Shown here piece after piece: positions 17,021-27,997 of a stretch of 38,823 nt of DNA; within the stretch, counting starts at the first letter, position 1; every line of letters starts with the position of its first letter. The notes under the pieces were generated by a model. The model worked only from the letters and a program-made list of their open reading frames with translations. It was not told where the DNA came from and did no database searches. A program made the position numbers and the translations under genes. The stretch is from positions 1 to 38,823 of the forward strand of contig CAOKPU010000028.1 in the NCBI GenBank assembly GCA_948470755.1, read 5' to 3'. The DNA comes from an uncultured Lachnospiraceae bacterium. Lineage in GTDB: Bacteria > Bacillota > Clostridia > Lachnospirales > Lachnospiraceae.

Positions 17021-19264
17021 TTACATGGCCTGATCCATAGCCGCCATATCTCTTATCCTGTCACATAGACTTGTATACCGCCGGTTCTGGTACTGATTGG
17101 CAATCATATCCCCTACCATCTGCCTGCTTCCCAATATCGTCACGCAGTATTTTGCACGGGTAACCCCTGTATACAGCAGATTCCGTGTAAACAGCAATTT
17201 CGGCCCGGAAAGCAAAGGCATAATGACTGCGGGATATTCACTGCCTTGGGATTTATGGATCGTGATGGCATAAGCCAGTTCGATTTCGTCCAGTTGATGG
17301 AATGGATATGTGACACTCCTTTGTTCATCATATTCCACTACCAGCTCCTGTGAAAAATGGTTGATTTCCCGCACGATCCCCATATCGCCATTAAACACTC
17401 CCAGCCCTTTGTCCACGGGAACGCCGTATTTGCTTATCACTTCCCATTCAATCTGATAATTATTTTTCACCTGCATCACCTTATCCCCTACACGGAATAT
17501 GCCTTTCCCATAGGAATATTCTTCTTTAGAGGCATCCGGAGGGTTTAAATACTGCTGCAGAATCCCGTTTAAAGTTTCCGCCCCCAGATTCCCTTTCCGC
17601 ATCGGGGTTAATACCTGGATATCACTGCTTCCCGATTTAACATAAGGCGGCAGTTTTTCCCGGATAAGCTGGATCATATGCTTATAAATCACATTTACAT
17701 CATTTCTTTCCAAAAAAAAGAAATCCTTGCTTTTATTATCCAGCGCAAGTCCTTTCCCTTCATTAATTCTGTGGGCGTTCACTACAATATCGCTTTCTTC
17801 AGCCTGCCGGAAAATCTTCTGCAGCATCACCTGCGGAAAGCATCCACTGTCTATCAGATCCCTTAATACCTGCCCGGGGCCTACCGATGGCAGTTGATCC
17901 ATGTCCCCTGCCATAATCAGCCTTGTTCCTGGGACTATCGCCTTTAGCAAGGCCTGGAACAAATGAATATCCACCATGGACATCTCATCAATAATAATAA
18001 CGTCCGCCTCCAATGGGTTATCTTCATTTTTTTCAAATTTGGCCGCTCGTTTTTCTTCTATAGAAGCGCCGTTCAATTCCAAAAGGCGGTGGATAGTTTT
18101 TGCTTCATAGCCGGTGGCCTCCGTCATCCTTTTTGCAGCCCTCCCTGTAGGGGCCGCCAGAAAAATATCCATCCCTTCTTCCGAAAAATAACGGATTATC
18201 GTATTAATCGTTGTGGTTTTTCCGGTTCCCGGCCCTCCAGTCAAAATCAAAATGCCATTTTTTATACTTTCTACCACCGCATTTTTCTGCAATTCGTCCA
18301 GTTTAATCCCCTGTACTTCTTCTAACGTCCTGATACGCGATTGTACTTCCTCGGATGAAGGCCATCCATTTTCCTTAGATAAAAAAAGATTTAAATCATG
18401 CAGCATTTTCGCGCAATTTAATTCTTCATAATAATATGACGCCGCATAAATCCTCTTTTCGTCAGCCAGCCTGACAACAATCTTCTTATCCATTGCCAAA
18501 TTGGCAATCTGAGGCCCCACTGCCTTCTCATCCAATTCCAAAAGCAACGTACACCTTTCTAACAATATGTTTTCCGGCAGATAGATATGCCCTTCTGCGG
18601 AAGCTTGCAGCAATATATATAAAATCCCGCTTCTGATACGGTAATCGGAATCCGTATGGATCCCCGCTTTGCGGGCAATCTCATCGGCGATCTTAAAACC
18701 TACCCCTCCTATATCCTCCGCCAGCCGATACGGGTTCTCCTTCATCACCCCGTAAATCCCCGAACCATAAGTATCGTATATCTTAATGGCCAAAGCCCCC
18801 GATATGCCATATTTTTGAAGAAACACCATCGCGCTGCGGATATCCTTTTTCTCTTCCACCTGAGCTGCAATTTCCTGCGCCATCCTTTCGCTGATCCCCT
18901 TTATTTCCGCTAAACGCTCCGGTTCTTCTTCCATCACCCGGAAAGTATCTTTTCCAAATTTTTTTATAATTCTTGCTGCCAACGCAGCCCCCACCCCTTT
19001 AATGGCCCCGGAACCCAGATACCGTTCCATTCCGGTTTCATCGTCCGGCTCCGTCATACGGTAGCTTTCCACCTTTAACTGTGTACCATATATGGGGTGT
19101 TCGATATAGTTGCCCGTTAGCTCCACTGTTTCCCCCTGGTCGATCATGCGGAAACTACCCACGCATACAATCTCCTCTTCCCCGCTTACCAGGTTCATAA
19201 CCGTATAACCATTATCCCCGTTACGGTAAATGATATGCTCTACATAACCTTTTACCTGCTCCAT
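17021..19264 (-). CDS. recD2: SF1B ATP-dependent DNA helicase RecD2
   Basis: This 747-residue helicase unwinds DNA 5' to 3' and works in repair without RecBC. It has the N-terminal domain typical of RecD2 (VKGYVEHIIYRN start, helix-hairpin-helix-like GSGAIKGVGAALAARI). The motor follows with Walker A GGPGTGKTT (about 341-350), DEAD-like VIIIDEMSMVD, motif III GDMDQLPSVGPG, and the C-terminal VTRAKYCVTILGS. The AITIHKSQGSEYPAVIMP motif is intact. AAGG lies 8 bases before the ATG. It is the first gene of the minus-strand run recD2-comF-yvyF. Confidence 0.93.
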   Translation of the reverse strand: MEQVKGYVEHIIYRNGDNGYTVMNLVSGEEEIVCVGSFRMIDQGETVELTGNYIEHPIYGTQLKVESYRMTEPDDETGMERYLGSGAIKGVGAALAARIIKKFGKDTFRVMEEEPERLAEIKGISERMAQEIAAQVEEKKDIRSAMVFLQKYGISGALAIKIYDTYGSGIYGVMKENPYRLAEDIGGVGFKIADEIARKAGIHTDSDYRIRSGILYILLQASAEGHIYLPENILLERCTLLLELDEKAVGPQIANLAMDKKIVVRLADEKRIYAASYYYEELNCAKMLHDLNLFLSKENGWPSSEEVQSRIRTLEEVQGIKLDELQKNAVVESIKNGILILTGGPGTGKTTTINTIIRYFSEEGMDIFLAAPTGRAAKRMTEATGYEAKTIHRLLELNGASIEEKRAAKFEKNEDNPLEADVIIIDEMSMVDIHLFQALLKAIVPGTRLIMAGDMDQLPSVGPGQVLRDLIDSGCFPQVMLQKIFRQAEESDIVVNAHRINEGKGLALDNKSKDFFFLERNDVNVIYKHMIQLIREKLPPYVKSGSSDIQVLTPMRKGNLGAETLNGILQQYLNPPDASKEEYSYGKGIFRVGDKVMQVKNNYQIEWEVISKYGVPVDKGLGVFNGDMGIVREINHFSQELVVEYDEQRSVTYPFHQLDEIELAYAITIHKSQGSEYPAVIMPLLSGPKLLFTRNLLYTGVTRAKYCVTILGSRQMVGDMIANQYQNRRYTSLCDRIRDMAAMDQAM

Positions 19265-19304
19265 TTATAATACCTTCCCAAAAGCCTATAGCGATTTCCT
19301 ATAT

Positions 19305-19539
19305 GGATTCGGGTGTCAAAAGGCCCATCCGGCGGCCCCGTCTGGCAGATTGCACACTAGATTTGTGCAAACGGCTTTTGCACGATGGAGAGGAGACTCT
19401 AAAATCGTGGAAGCCTCTGCTGAACACGATTTTTGCTTTCCGAGGCTCATCGGAATGTCCCGTGCAACAGAGTGCGCACAAATCTTTTGTGCAATCTGCC
19501 AGACGGGGCCGCCAGATGGGCCTTTTGACACCCGAATCC
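19305..19539. repeat. 235-bp inverted-repeat element
   Basis: Two 64-base arms (19305-19368 and 19476-19539) are inverted copies matching at 61 of 64 positions. Each arm contains its own small hairpin (GCACA...TGTGC). The 107-base centre has further inverted repeats, such as AAATCGTG/CACGATTT. The whole can fold into one long hairpin. It has no transposase and no convincing ORF. It resembles a non-autonomous palindromic element (MITE-like) or a large extragenic palindrome. Confidence 0.75.
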
Positions 19540-19546
19540 TATATGA

Positions 19547-19574
19547 CAAAAAGGCTGCTTTAACAAGCAGCCTT
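19547..19574 (-). terminator. Terminator of the mreB-flagellar operon
   Basis: AAGGCTGCTT pairs with AAGCAGCCTT around a 4-base loop, followed on the minus strand by T5. It lies 8 bases after the flgJ stop. Confidence 0.88.
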
Positions 19575-19581
19575 ATCCATA

Positions 19582-19935
19582 CTACAGATTATAATTTCTT
19601 TTCATCTGCTCATAAAGCATCTGAGCCAGCCCTAACCCTTCCCTTTCCGTCGAAGTACTGGCCAGTTCCTGCAATGCATTATCTTTAAAAAAGTCAACCA
19701 GCGTGTCATTGGGATTAGAGTCTTCATCCTTAAATACGTCAACTGTTTTCTGCATTTCTTTAAAAACCTGTTCTACAAAGTAGGCTTCAAACTCTTTACA
19801 GACCGCCAACAATTCATCTTCCGAAGACTGTGTATAGTCCTTTTTCCTGATCTGTCCGTCCAACTTAGAAGCCCCCGCCTGTGAGGATATATAATTCGTA
19901 TATGCCAAAGAAGCGTTACTGCCTATTTCCATCAT
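19582..19935 (-). CDS. flgJ: FlgJ-type rod-binding protein (no muramidase domain)
   Basis: This 117-residue protein matches the N-terminal rod-binding domain of FlgJ: VCKEFEAYFVEQVFKEMQKTV, then a tail ending LGLAQMLYEQMKRN. The C-terminal peptidoglycan hydrolase part found in proteobacterial FlgJ is absent, as is common in Bacillota. It is expected to help rod assembly through the wall. GGAGG lies 4 bases before ATG-ATG at 19935; the longer frame to 19971 has no such support. It is the last gene after flgF and flgG. Confidence 0.85.
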   Translation of the reverse strand: MMEIGSNASLAYTNYISSQAGASKLDGQIRKKDYTQSSEDELLAVCKEFEAYFVEQVFKEMQKTVDVFKDEDSNPNDTLVDFFKDNALQELASTSTEREGLGLAQMLYEQMKRNYNL

Positions 19936-20000
19936 GATTCCTCCCTGTACAATGCACTTAACATAATACATTTTATCATTTATGATTTATTTTTTATGAT

Positions 20001-20819
20001 TTATCGTTTCAGGTTGTTCGCTAATTGAAGCATCTCATCCGTGGTGGTAATCGCTTTTGAATTCATTTCATATGCGCGCTGCGCCACAATCAAATTAACC
20101 ATTTCATCGGCTACTTTTACATTAGATCCTTCCAGATACCCTTGTATCAGCTTGCTCCTTCTTACATCCGGATTCGTTGCCTCGTTAATGACAGCCCCGC
20201 TGGCCGCAGTCACCGCATACATAGTATCCCCTACCCTTTGCAGCCCTGCCGGATTCCTGAACTGGAAAGCGCCGATCGTCATGCCGAGCGACTGCGGATT
20301 GTTATTTTCATCAGGATACATCAACGTCCCGTCTGCGCTGATCGTTATTTTATTCGTGATCAGATTGCCGCCCAATGTGATATTCTGCCCTGTCGTGCTT
20401 ATAACCGGAAGGCCGTCCGATGTCGTCAGCATAATACGGTTCCCTTCGCCCATTGCCCATGTAAAGTCGCCGTTTCTTGTATAATTAATTTCGCCATTAG
20501 CATTACGGACAGCAAAAAAGCCATCTCCTTCAATAGCAAACGCTGTACCGCTGTCGGAGGCCAGCAGGCTTCCCTGAGTAAACATCTGGTTGATCGAGGC
20601 GGTCCGTACGCCTAAGCCCACTTGGGAAGTTACCGGTTTGGGGTCTCCGTTTGCCGTAGTCGTTGCCGTCTGCAGCGTCTGATACAGCAAAGACTTAAAC
20701 TGCGCATTCTGTGATTTATAGCCGGCAGAGTTTACATTCGCCAGATTATTTGCGATCGTATCCACATTCGTCTGCTGCGCATTCATCCCGGTTGCAGCAG
20801 TCCATAAACTTCTAACCAT
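20001..20819 (-). CDS. flgG: Flagellar distal-rod protein FlgG (FlhP-like)
   Basis: This 272-residue protein has the flagellar rod/hook layout: the start MVRSLWTAATGMNAQQ, the rod motif IANNLANVNSAGYKS, a central beta-rich region with GDGFFAVRN, and a C-terminal coiled segment ending DEMLQLANNLKR. It forms the distal rod of the flagellar basal body. The LEGSNVKVADEMVNLIVAQRAYEMN stretch is typical of FlgG. AGGAGGG precedes the ATG. It follows flgF by 12 bases. Confidence 0.93.
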   Translation of the reverse strand: MVRSLWTAATGMNAQQTNVDTIANNLANVNSAGYKSQNAQFKSLLYQTLQTATTTANGDPKPVTSQVGLGVRTASINQMFTQGSLLASDSGTAFAIEGDGFFAVRNANGEINYTRNGDFTWAMGEGNRIMLTTSDGLPVISTTGQNITLGGNLITNKITISADGTLMYPDENNNPQSLGMTIGAFQFRNPAGLQRVGDTMYAVTAASGAVINEATNPDVRRSKLIQGYLEGSNVKVADEMVNLIVAQRAYEMNSKAITTTDEMLQLANNLKR

Positions 20820-20831
20820 AATTTAACCCTC

Positions 20832-21614
20832 CTATAACTTTCCTATCTGAGTGACAGCCGTTTCCAGCGTCTGATCATAAGTCTGAATCACCTTTTGGTT
20901 TGTTTCATATGCCCTTGATATATTAATCATATTCACCATCTCGGTAACTACAGAAATATTTGAGGTCTCCAGATAACCTTGGTATACCTTCGCTTCCGCT
21001 TCCGTAAAAGTAGCCCCCTGTACCGGACGGTAATAGTTCTCTCCAAACTTTTCCAAATAATTATAATCGTTAAAATCCCTGATACGTATCTGGGCAACCG
21101 GGGCGTTGTCGTCCCCTTGCATAATATTGCCGCTTGTATCTACCCTGAAATCCAAAAGAGGATCCAGCCGGATACGGCCTCCATTTGTGTTCAACACATA
21201 ATCACCGTCATGAGTCACCAGATAACCGGTAGGGTTAATCATAAAACTCCCGTCTCTTGTATATTTGAGCGAAGACTCATCATTCCTGTCCGTATAAGAT
21301 ACTGCAAAAAAGCCCGGGCCGGATAACGCTAAATCGAACTCATTCTCCGTCCCCTTTATCGGCCCCTGGGAGTAATCGGTATACCCTTCCCCTATCTTTA
21401 CTCCTGGGTTGTTAATGCCAATCGGCCTTGTCGTCCTTGCCGCTTCCGATGTGTCTTTTAATTTATACGCCATCACATCGCTGAAGGCCTGGCTGGTAGC
21501 CCCTTCTTTTTTATAACCATTTGTATTGGCATTCGCCAAGTTATTTGTAACAACATCCATCCGGTGCTGCTCATTCAACATACCGGTATACGCGGTATAT
21601 AGCCCTTTCAGCAT
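20832..21614 (-). CDS. flgF: Flagellar rod protein FlgF-like (FlhO-like)
   Basis: This 260-residue protein is a paralogue of FlgG, with MLKGLYTAYTGMLNEQHRMDV, the rod motif VTNNLANANTNGYKK, LSGPGFFAVSY and a C-terminal ETSNISVVTEMVNMINISRAYE segment. It is expected to form part of the proximal rod. It lies 37 bases after mreB and 12 before flgG. The mbl-flhO-flhP order of Bacillus subtilis is the same arrangement. GAGGAGG precedes the ATG. Confidence 0.9.
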   Translation of the reverse strand: MLKGLYTAYTGMLNEQHRMDVVTNNLANANTNGYKKEGATSQAFSDVMAYKLKDTSEAARTTRPIGINNPGVKIGEGYTDYSQGPIKGTENEFDLALSGPGFFAVSYTDRNDESSLKYTRDGSFMINPTGYLVTHDGDYVLNTNGGRIRLDPLLDFRVDTSGNIMQGDDNAPVAQIRIRDFNDYNYLEKFGENYYRPVQGATFTEAEAKVYQGYLETSNISVVTEMVNMINISRAYETNQKVIQTYDQTLETAVTQIGKL

Positions 21615-21651
21615 TTTGTTCCTCCTCTTTTTATGCTCCCCTGCTTATTAG

Positions 21652-22644
21652 TTACTCTTCCCTGTATCCTGCCAGGAATTCCACATATTTTCCGGTGCCG
21701 ATCGCCACTGCAGTCATTGGGTCTTCTGCCGTCATCGTATTGATCCCTGTCTTGGACTCAATCAAATCCTCCAATCCCCTCAGCATACTTCCGCCTCCGG
21801 TAAGGACGATCCCTCTGTCCGCAATATCCGCCGCTAATTCCGGCGGGGTCTTCTCCAGCACGCTATGGATGGTTTCCACAATCTGGGCCGTCGTTTCCCT
21901 AAGGGCTTCCTCCGTTTCCTCAGACGAAACTTTAACCGTTCTCGGAAGGCCTGTCACAAGATTACGCCCCCTGACATCCATGTAATCCACTTCGCTGCGT
22001 TTGAATGCTGAACCTATTTTTATTTTCAAATCCTCCGCCGTCCTCTCGCCGATCAGCAGATTATGTTTTTTCCTCATATAACGGATGATCGCTTCATCGA
22101 AATCATCCCCTGCAATTTTAATGGATGCGCTGACTACGGTCCCCCCCAGCGAAATCACCGCAATATCCGAAGTCCCTCCCCCGATATCAACGATCATATT
22201 CCCGCACGGCTTATAAATATCAATGCCTGCGCCTATTGCTGCCGCGATGGGTTCTTCTATAATGAAAACATCCCTGGCCCCTGCCTGTTCCGTAGCATCC
22301 TGCACTGCTTTCCTTTCCACCTCTGTTACGCCGCTCGGCACACATACAGCAATGCGTGGTTTGCGGAATGTCTTTTTCCCAATCGCTTTCTGGATAAAAT
22401 ACTTCATCATTTTCTCAGTTACTTTATAATCGGAAATAACCCCTTGGCGCAGTGGCCGGATTGCCACAATATTCCCCGGCGTCCTTCCCAGCATCAGCCT
22501 GGCGTCCTCGCCGATCGCCTTGATTTTGTCCGTATCCCTGTCAAAAGCAACTACGGAAGGTTCTTTTAATACGACCCCTTTTCCTCTTATATATACTAAA
22601 ATGCTAGCTGTGCCTAAGTCGATCCCGATATCTGTGTACTGCAT
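21652..22644 (-). CDS. MreB/Mbl-type rod-shape actin homologue
   Basis: This 330-residue cytoskeletal ATPase guides lateral wall synthesis along the inner membrane. The actin-fold motifs are visible: phosphate 1 IGIDLGTASILVY, phosphate 2 NMIVDIGGGTSDIAVISLGG, the EEPIAAAIGAG segment and the adenosine motif GIVLTGGGSMLRGL. Its place in front of flgF and flgG suggests the Mbl lineage rather than the mreBCD operon copy, since no mreC or mreD is present. AAAGGGG precedes the ATG. It is the first gene of the operon. Confidence 0.92.
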   Translation of the reverse strand: MQYTDIGIDLGTASILVYIRGKGVVLKEPSVVAFDRDTDKIKAIGEDARLMLGRTPGNIVAIRPLRQGVISDYKVTEKMMKYFIQKAIGKKTFRKPRIAVCVPSGVTEVERKAVQDATEQAGARDVFIIEEPIAAAIGAGIDIYKPCGNMIVDIGGGTSDIAVISLGGTVVSASIKIAGDDFDEAIIRYMRKKHNLLIGERTAEDLKIKIGSAFKRSEVDYMDVRGRNLVTGLPRTVKVSSEETEEALRETTAQIVETIHSVLEKTPPELAADIADRGIVLTGGGSMLRGLEDLIESKTGINTMTAEDPMTAVAIGTGKYVEFLAGYREE

Positions 22645-22683
22645 GGTAAGCCCCTTTCTTTCTTGGTCTGTATTTTCACTGCA

Positions 22684-22760
22684 TATCTATTTTAATATTT
22701 TCCAATTGTCAATAAACTAAACATACAAAACCATTATAACCCAAAGAAAGAGTTTTTCAA
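22684..22760 (-). promoter_or_regulatory. Tandem promoters for mreB-flgF-flgG-flgJ
   Basis: The nearer promoter has TTGACA (22707-22712), a 17-base spacer and TAGATA (22684-22689). The farther one has TTGAAA (22755-22760), a 16-base spacer and TATAAT (22733-22738). Both look like vegetative sigma-A sites. No flagellar sigma-D type sequence was noticed. Confidence 0.75.
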
Positions 22761-23015
22761 AGAGATTTCTTTATTTTTTTTAAAAGATTAATATTTGGCC
22801 TTTTTCCCTCCTCTGCCGGAAAAACGAAATCCGTTTCATTAAAAACAGAACGATTATCTTAAACGAAACGGTACGGCAAATAAGAGCAGATCCTTCTGCC
22901 CTATCCGCCGCATCCATGCACTTTAAAATTTATCTTGTTTTCCATTATGCAGTACGATAATTACATCGGCCTTTTTCGTAAGAAACTTTAGGGGGATTGG
23001 ATATTTTCCTCATTT
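22761..23015. other. Intergenic stretch downstream of uvrA
   Basis: No gene is seen. It is AT-rich, with short inverted CCGTTTC/GAAACGG copies near 22820-22875. I see no clear intrinsic terminator for uvrA. Confidence 0.5.
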
Positions 23016-25880
23016 TTACAGACGGGCGCGTTCCAGCATTTTCTTTACGTAGATCCCCGTATACGAATCCTTATTCCCGGCAACTTCCTCAGGCGTGCCG
23101 CTTGCGATGACCGTCCCCCCTTTATCCCCTCCTTCCGGGCCGATATCAATAATGTAATCCGCTGTTTTGATTACGTCCAGATTGTGTTCAATCACCACTA
23201 CCGTATTGCCGCCGTCCGCCAGCCTCTGCAGGATTTCCGTCAATTTATGCACATCCGCAAAATGCAGCCCCGTAGTGGGTTCATCCAGGATATATATCGT
23301 TTTCCCGGTGCTTCTTTTGCTCAGTTCCGTAGCCAGCTTTATTCTCTGGGCCTCGCCGCCGGACAAAGTGGTGGAAGGCTGTCCTAATTTAATATAAGAT
23401 AAGCCCACATCGTTCAATGTTTCTATTTTACGACGGATAGACGGCACGTTTTCAAAAAATCCGACGGCTTCTTCTACCGTCATATCCAACACATCATAAA
23501 TACTTTTCCCTTTATATTTCACATCCAAAGTTTCCCTATTATACCGTTTTCCCGCACACACTTCACAAGGCACATATACATCGGGCAGGAAATGCATCTC
23601 TATTTTAATGATCCCATCGCCGCTGCAGGCTTCACATCTTCCGCCCTTTACATTGAAGCTAAAACGTCCCTTTTTATAGCCTTTTGCTTTAGCGTCCGCA
23701 GTGGAAGCAAACAAATCCCTGATCTGGTCAAACACTCCTGTATATGTGGCCGGATTGGAGCGCGGCGTCCTCCCGATCGGCGACTGGTCAATATTGATCA
23801 CCTTATCAAGCTGTTCAATCCCCTTTATTCCCGCATGTTTACCAGGGATTGTCCTCGCACGGTTCAAATCCCGCGCCAAATGTTTGTATAAAATTTCATT
23901 TACCAGGGAACTCTTTCCCGAACCGGATACGCCCGTGACGCAGGTAAGTACGCCCAATGGAAAATCCACGTTAATATTCTTTAAATTGTTTTCCGCCGCT
24001 TTTAATACGGTTAGTTTCCCGACAGGCTTACGCCGCTTTTCAGGAACCGGGATCTGCATCCTCCCGCTGAGGTATTGACCGGTTATGGACTCCGGCACGT
24101 TCATGATTTCCTCCGCCGTTCCGGCCGCCACTACCTCCCCGCCGTGGGAACCGGCCCCAGGGCCGATATCCACAATATAATCGGCCGCAAGCATTGTATC
24201 TTCATCGTGTTCCACCACCAGCAGGGTATTCCCCATATCCTTTAGATTCTCCAATGTATTCAGCAATTTATCATTATCCCTCTGATGCAGGCCGATACTG
24301 GGTTCATCCAAAATATAGCACACGCCCACCAGCCCGGAACCGATCTGGGTAGCCAGACGGATCCTTTGTGCCTCTCCCCCCGACAAAGTCCCTGTCGCCC
24401 TTGCCAGAGACAGGTAATCCAGCCCTACATCAATCAGGAATCCTACCCTCGCCCTAATCTCTTTCAAAACTTGCCTGCCGATCATCTGCTGCTGTTTTGT
24501 CAATTCCATTCCTTGCAGGAAACCATGAAGGTTCCCTATCGACATAGAAGTTATCTCATAAATATTCTTATCGCATACCGTTACGGCAAGCGATTCTTTT
24601 TTCAGCCTCATCCCCTTGCATACTTTACATGGAGTAATACGCATAAAAGTCTCATATTCCTGTTTCATTACGTCCGAAGAAGTTTCACGGTAACGGCGTT
24701 CCACATTCTTGATCAGCCCTTCAAAAGCCACCGGATAAACGCCCTGCCCCCGCTGCCCTTTATAATGCACCTCTATTTCCTTGCCTCCGGTGCCGTATAT
24801 AATAATGTTCTTAACCTTTTCCGGATACTCCTCAAACGGTGTATCCAGGTCAAAGCCATATTTCTTTCCCAGCGCCTGCAAAATGGCATTGGTAAAGCTG
24901 GACACATCATTACAGGACTGCCATCCCATAACGGCAATCGCCCCGCCATTAATGCTCAGCCGTTTATCCGGGATCATCAGATCCACATCGAACTCCATCT
25001 TATATCCCAAGCCAAAACATTCCGGGCAGGCCCCAAACGGATTGTTAAAGGAAAAGCTTCTGGGTTCAATCTCGCTGACACTGATTCCGCAATCCGGGCA
25101 GGAAAAACTTTGACTGAAATTAACAGGCTCCCCGCCTATCACATCCACGACCAATAAGCCGTCGGCTAACGCAAGGACATTCTCAATGGAATCCGTCAGC
25201 CTCCGCTCAATCCCGCTTTTTACAACCAGCCTGTCAACCACGATTTCAATATTATGCTTTATATTTTTGTCCAGTTTGATTTCTTCCGACAGTTCGTACA
25301 GATTGCCGTCCACACGCACACGCACATAACCGCTTTTTTTGGCACGGTCAAAGACTTTGGCATGTTCCCCTTTCCTCCCCCTTACAATAGGCGCAAGAAT
25401 CTGGATCTTAGTCCCTTCAGGCATCGCCATAATCTGGTCCGTCATCTGGTCTACCGACTGTTTCTTAATTTCTTTTCCGCAGGAAGGGCAATGGGGAATG
25501 CCAATCCTGGCATATAGCAGCCGGAAATAATCATATATCTCCGTTACCGTCCCTACCGTGGAACGGGGATTGCGGTTCGTAGACTTCTGGTCAATTGAAA
25601 TCGCAGGGGAAAGCCCTTCGATTTTTTCCACATTTGGTTTTTCCATCTGGCCCAGGAACTGCCTCGCATAAGAAGACAATGATTCCATGTACCGCCGTTG
25701 CCCTTCCGCATAAATCGTATCAAAGGCCAGCGAAGATTTCCCGGAACCGGAAAGCCCGGTCAGGACGACAAATGCATTCCTGGGTATATCCACATCTATA
25801 TTTTTTAAGTTGTGTTCGCTCGCTCCCCGTATTTTTATATATTCCCTGCGGGGCAGCATCTTCTTATTTGCATCATCCAT
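23016..25880 (-). CDS. uvrA: Excinuclease ABC subunit A
   Basis: UvrA (about 954 residues) is the damage-sensing ATPase of nucleotide excision repair. Both ABC modules are complete: Walker [15 protein letters not shown] near the N-terminus and [15 protein letters not shown] near residue 650, each with [12 protein letters not shown] or [12 protein letters not shown]. Zinc-finger cysteines are seen in [16 protein letters not shown] and [16 protein letters not shown]. The frame reaches an ATG at 25910 without a good ribosome site; the ATG at 25880 has GGAGGG about 11 bases upstream. It follows uvrB by 99 bases and probably shares its transcript. Confidence 0.95.
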   Translation of the reverse strand: MDDANKKMLPRREYIKIRGASEHNLKNIDVDIPRNAFVVLTGLSGSGKSSLAFDTIYAEGQRRYMESLSSYARQFLGQMEKPNVEKIEGLSPAISIDQKSTNRNPRSTVGTVTEIYDYFRLLYARIGIPHCPSCGKEIKKQSVDQMTDQIMAMPEGTKIQILAPIVRGRKGEHAKVFDRAKKSGYVRVRVDGNLYELSEEIKLDKNIKHNIEIVVDRLVVKSGIERRLTDSIENVLALADGLLVVDVIGGEPVNFSQSFSCPDCGISVSEIEPRSFSFNNPFGACPECFGLGYKMEFDVDLMIPDKRLSINGGAIAVMGWQSCNDVSSFTNAILQALGKKYGFDLDTPFEEYPEKVKNIIIYGTGGKEIEVHYKGQRGQGVYPVAFEGLIKNVERRYRETSSDVMKQEYETFMRITPCKVCKGMRLKKESLAVTVCDKNIYEITSMSIGNLHGFLQGMELTKQQQMIGRQVLKEIRARVGFLIDVGLDYLSLARATGTLSGGEAQRIRLATQIGSGLVGVCYILDEPSIGLHQRDNDKLLNTLENLKDMGNTLLVVEHDEDTMLAADYIVDIGPGAGSHGGEVVAAGTAEEIMNVPESITGQYLSGRMQIPVPEKRRKPVGKLTVLKAAENNLKNINVDFPLGVLTCVTGVSGSGKSSLVNEILYKHLARDLNRARTIPGKHAGIKGIEQLDKVINIDQSPIGRTPRSNPATYTGVFDQIRDLFASTADAKAKGYKKGRFSFNVKGGRCEACSGDGIIKIEMHFLPDVYVPCEVCAGKRYNRETLDVKYKGKSIYDVLDMTVEEAVGFFENVPSIRRKIETLNDVGLSYIKLGQPSTTLSGGEAQRIKLATELSKRSTGKTIYILDEPTTGLHFADVHKLTEILQRLADGGNTVVVIEHNLDVIKTADYIIDIGPEGGDKGGTVIASGTPEEVAGNKDSYTGIYVKKMLERARL

Positions 25881-25979
25881 CCTACTCGGTTCCCTCCATC
25901 TTTCTTCCATCTTTTATCCATTTCTTATTTTTGTCAGCATTCTTTCATATCATGCAGAATTTTGCAGGACTCCGTATCG

Positions 25980-27989
25980 TTACCTATCCTCCATCTGCCG
26001 TTTTAATTCCGCCATTTTATCTCTTAATTCCGCCGCTGCCTCAAAGTTCAGATCGGCTGCCGCCTGTTTCATCTGTTTTTGTATCTTCGCAATCAGCTTC
26101 TCCAGTTCCTCCCTGCTCATAGATTCAGGATCTTTTTCAAAGTTCACTTCTTCTTTGGCAATTACTTTGGAAATGCTGATCAGATCCCGGACCGCTTTCT
26201 TTATTGTCTGTGGCGTAATCCCATTTTCTTTATTATATTTTTGCTGTATTTCCCGGCGCCTGTTAGTCTCTGTAATGGCCGCATCCATAGAATCCGTCAT
26301 ATTATCCGCATACATAATGACCCTGCCTTCCGCATTCCTGGCCGCACGTCCGATCGTCTGGATCAGGGAAGTCTCCGAACGCAGGAAGCCTTCCTTATCC
26401 GCGTCCAGTATTGCTACCAAAGATATTTCCGGGATGTCCAGCCCCTCCCTTAACAGATTGATCCCAACCAGCACATCAAAGACGTCCAGACGCATATCCC
26501 GGATAATTTCCGCCCTTTCTAACGTATCGATATCCGAATGCAGATATTTAACCCGGATGCCCACTTCCTTCATATAATCGGTCAGATCCTCCGCCATTCT
26601 TTTCGTAAGCGTAGTCACAAGCACTTTATTGTGTTTTTTCGTTTCTTTGTTTATCTCGGAAATCAAATCGTCAATCTGCCCTTCTATAGGCCGCACTATC
26701 ACTTCCGGATCCAGCAGCCCGGTAGGGCGGATAATCTGCTCCGTACGTAAAAGTTCATGTTCCTTCTCATATTCGGCAGGAGTTGCCGAAACAAAGAGCA
26801 ATTGGTCGATATGTCCCTCAAACTCATGGAAATTCAGCGGCCGGTTATCCAATGCGGACGGCAGCCGGAAACCATAATCCACCAATGTATTCTTTCTGGA
26901 ACGGTCTCCCGCATACATCCCACGGATCTGCGGCACTGTTATATGGGATTCGTCAATAATGATCAGGTAATCATCTTTGAAATAATCCATCAGCGTCAAC
27001 GGCGTCGCCCCCTCCGGCATTCCATTCAAATGTCTGGAATAATTCTCTATGCCGGAGCAAAACCCCGTCTCGCGCAACATCTCTATGTCAAAATTCGTCC
27101 TTTCGGAAATCCGCTGGGCTTCCAACAGCTTGTCTTCCCCTTTAAAGAAGCGGATTCTCTCTTCCAGTTCCGTTTCAATATTTTTACAGGCCGCTTGGAT
27201 CTTTTCCTGGGATACCACATAATGGGAAGCCGGAAAAACGGAAATATGCCCCAGATCCGCATGAACCTGCCCCGTCAGCGGGTCCGTCTCCGCAATCCTG
27301 TCTATTTCATCCCCGAAAAACTCAACCCGTATCAGGTAATCGCCGCCCTGTGCCGGGTAAATCTCTACCACATCCCCTCTCACCCGGAAACATCCCCTGC
27401 CCAGATCCATATCGTTTCTATCATATTGAATCTCAATCAATTCCCTGATCACTTCGTCCCTGTCCTTAACCATCCCCGGACGCAGGGATACGATCATATC
27501 CTGATATTCATCAGGGCTTCCCAAGCCATAAATGCAGGATACGCTTGCGATTACTACCACATCCCTGCGCTCCGTCAAGGATGCCGTAGCCGAAAGGCGG
27601 AGCTTTTCTATTTCTTCATTGATGGAAGAATCCTTTGCGATATACGTATCCGAAGAAGGGACGTAAGCCTCGGGCTGATAATAATCATAGTAGGAGACAA
27701 AATATTCCACCGCGTTCTCCGGGAAGAATTCTTTAAATTCGCCATAGAGCTGGGCCGCCAATGTCTTATTGTGCGCGATTACCAAAGTCGGTTTGTTAAG
27801 CTGTGCGATCACATTCGCCATGGTAAAGGTCTTTCCGGAACCCGTAACCCCCAGTAAAGTCTGGAATTGGTTGCCTTCTTGAAAACCTTTTACCAGTTCC
27901 GCTATGGCTGCGGGCTGGTCGCCGGTGGGGGAGTATTCCGAATGAAGTTTGAAGATTTTTTGTTCATTTTTCGCAGAAAAATTTTGCAC
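25980..27989 (-). CDS. uvrB: Excinuclease ABC subunit B
   Basis: UvrB (669 residues) verifies DNA damage and recruits UvrC. Motifs are Walker [13 protein letters not shown], the damage-gripping beta-hairpin [12 protein letters not shown], helicase motif [13 protein letters not shown] and the C-terminal UVR motif. Translation most likely begins at a GTG (27987-27989, giving [10 protein letters not shown]), 9 bases after AGGAGGT. The frame runs on to 28076, but that part lies inside a palindromic leader and is not family-like. A damaged copy of this 5' end lies 3.4 kb upstream, beyond an accessory island. Confidence 0.95.
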   Translation of the reverse strand: MQNFSAKNEQKIFKLHSEYSPTGDQPAAIAELVKGFQEGNQFQTLLGVTGSGKTFTMANVIAQLNKPTLVIAHNKTLAAQLYGEFKEFFPENAVEYFVSYYDYYQPEAYVPSSDTYIAKDSSINEEIEKLRLSATASLTERRDVVVIASVSCIYGLGSPDEYQDMIVSLRPGMVKDRDEVIRELIEIQYDRNDMDLGRGCFRVRGDVVEIYPAQGGDYLIRVEFFGDEIDRIAETDPLTGQVHADLGHISVFPASHYVVSQEKIQAACKNIETELEERIRFFKGEDKLLEAQRISERTNFDIEMLRETGFCSGIENYSRHLNGMPEGATPLTLMDYFKDDYLIIIDESHITVPQIRGMYAGDRSRKNTLVDYGFRLPSALDNRPLNFHEFEGHIDQLLFVSATPAEYEKEHELLRTEQIIRPTGLLDPEVIVRPIEGQIDDLISEINKETKKHNKVLVTTLTKRMAEDLTDYMKEVGIRVKYLHSDIDTLERAEIIRDMRLDVFDVLVGINLLREGLDIPEISLVAILDADKEGFLRSETSLIQTIGRAARNAEGRVIMYADNMTDSMDAAITETNRRREIQQKYNKENGITPQTIKKAVRDLISISKVIAKEEVNFEKDPESMSREELEKLIAKIQKQMKQAAADLNFEAAAELRDKMAELKRQMEDR

Positions 27990-27997
27990 TAAATGCT

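Noticed and set aside
24285-25157. A 290-codon plus-strand open frame opposite uvrA
   Set aside because: Antisense to uvrA, with low-complexity His/Gln/Pro-rich sequence and no ribosome site.
26757-27857. A 366-codon plus-strand open frame opposite uvrB
   Set aside because: It lies wholly antisense to a clear, motif-complete uvrB and has no family-like motifs; it is a codon-bias shadow.
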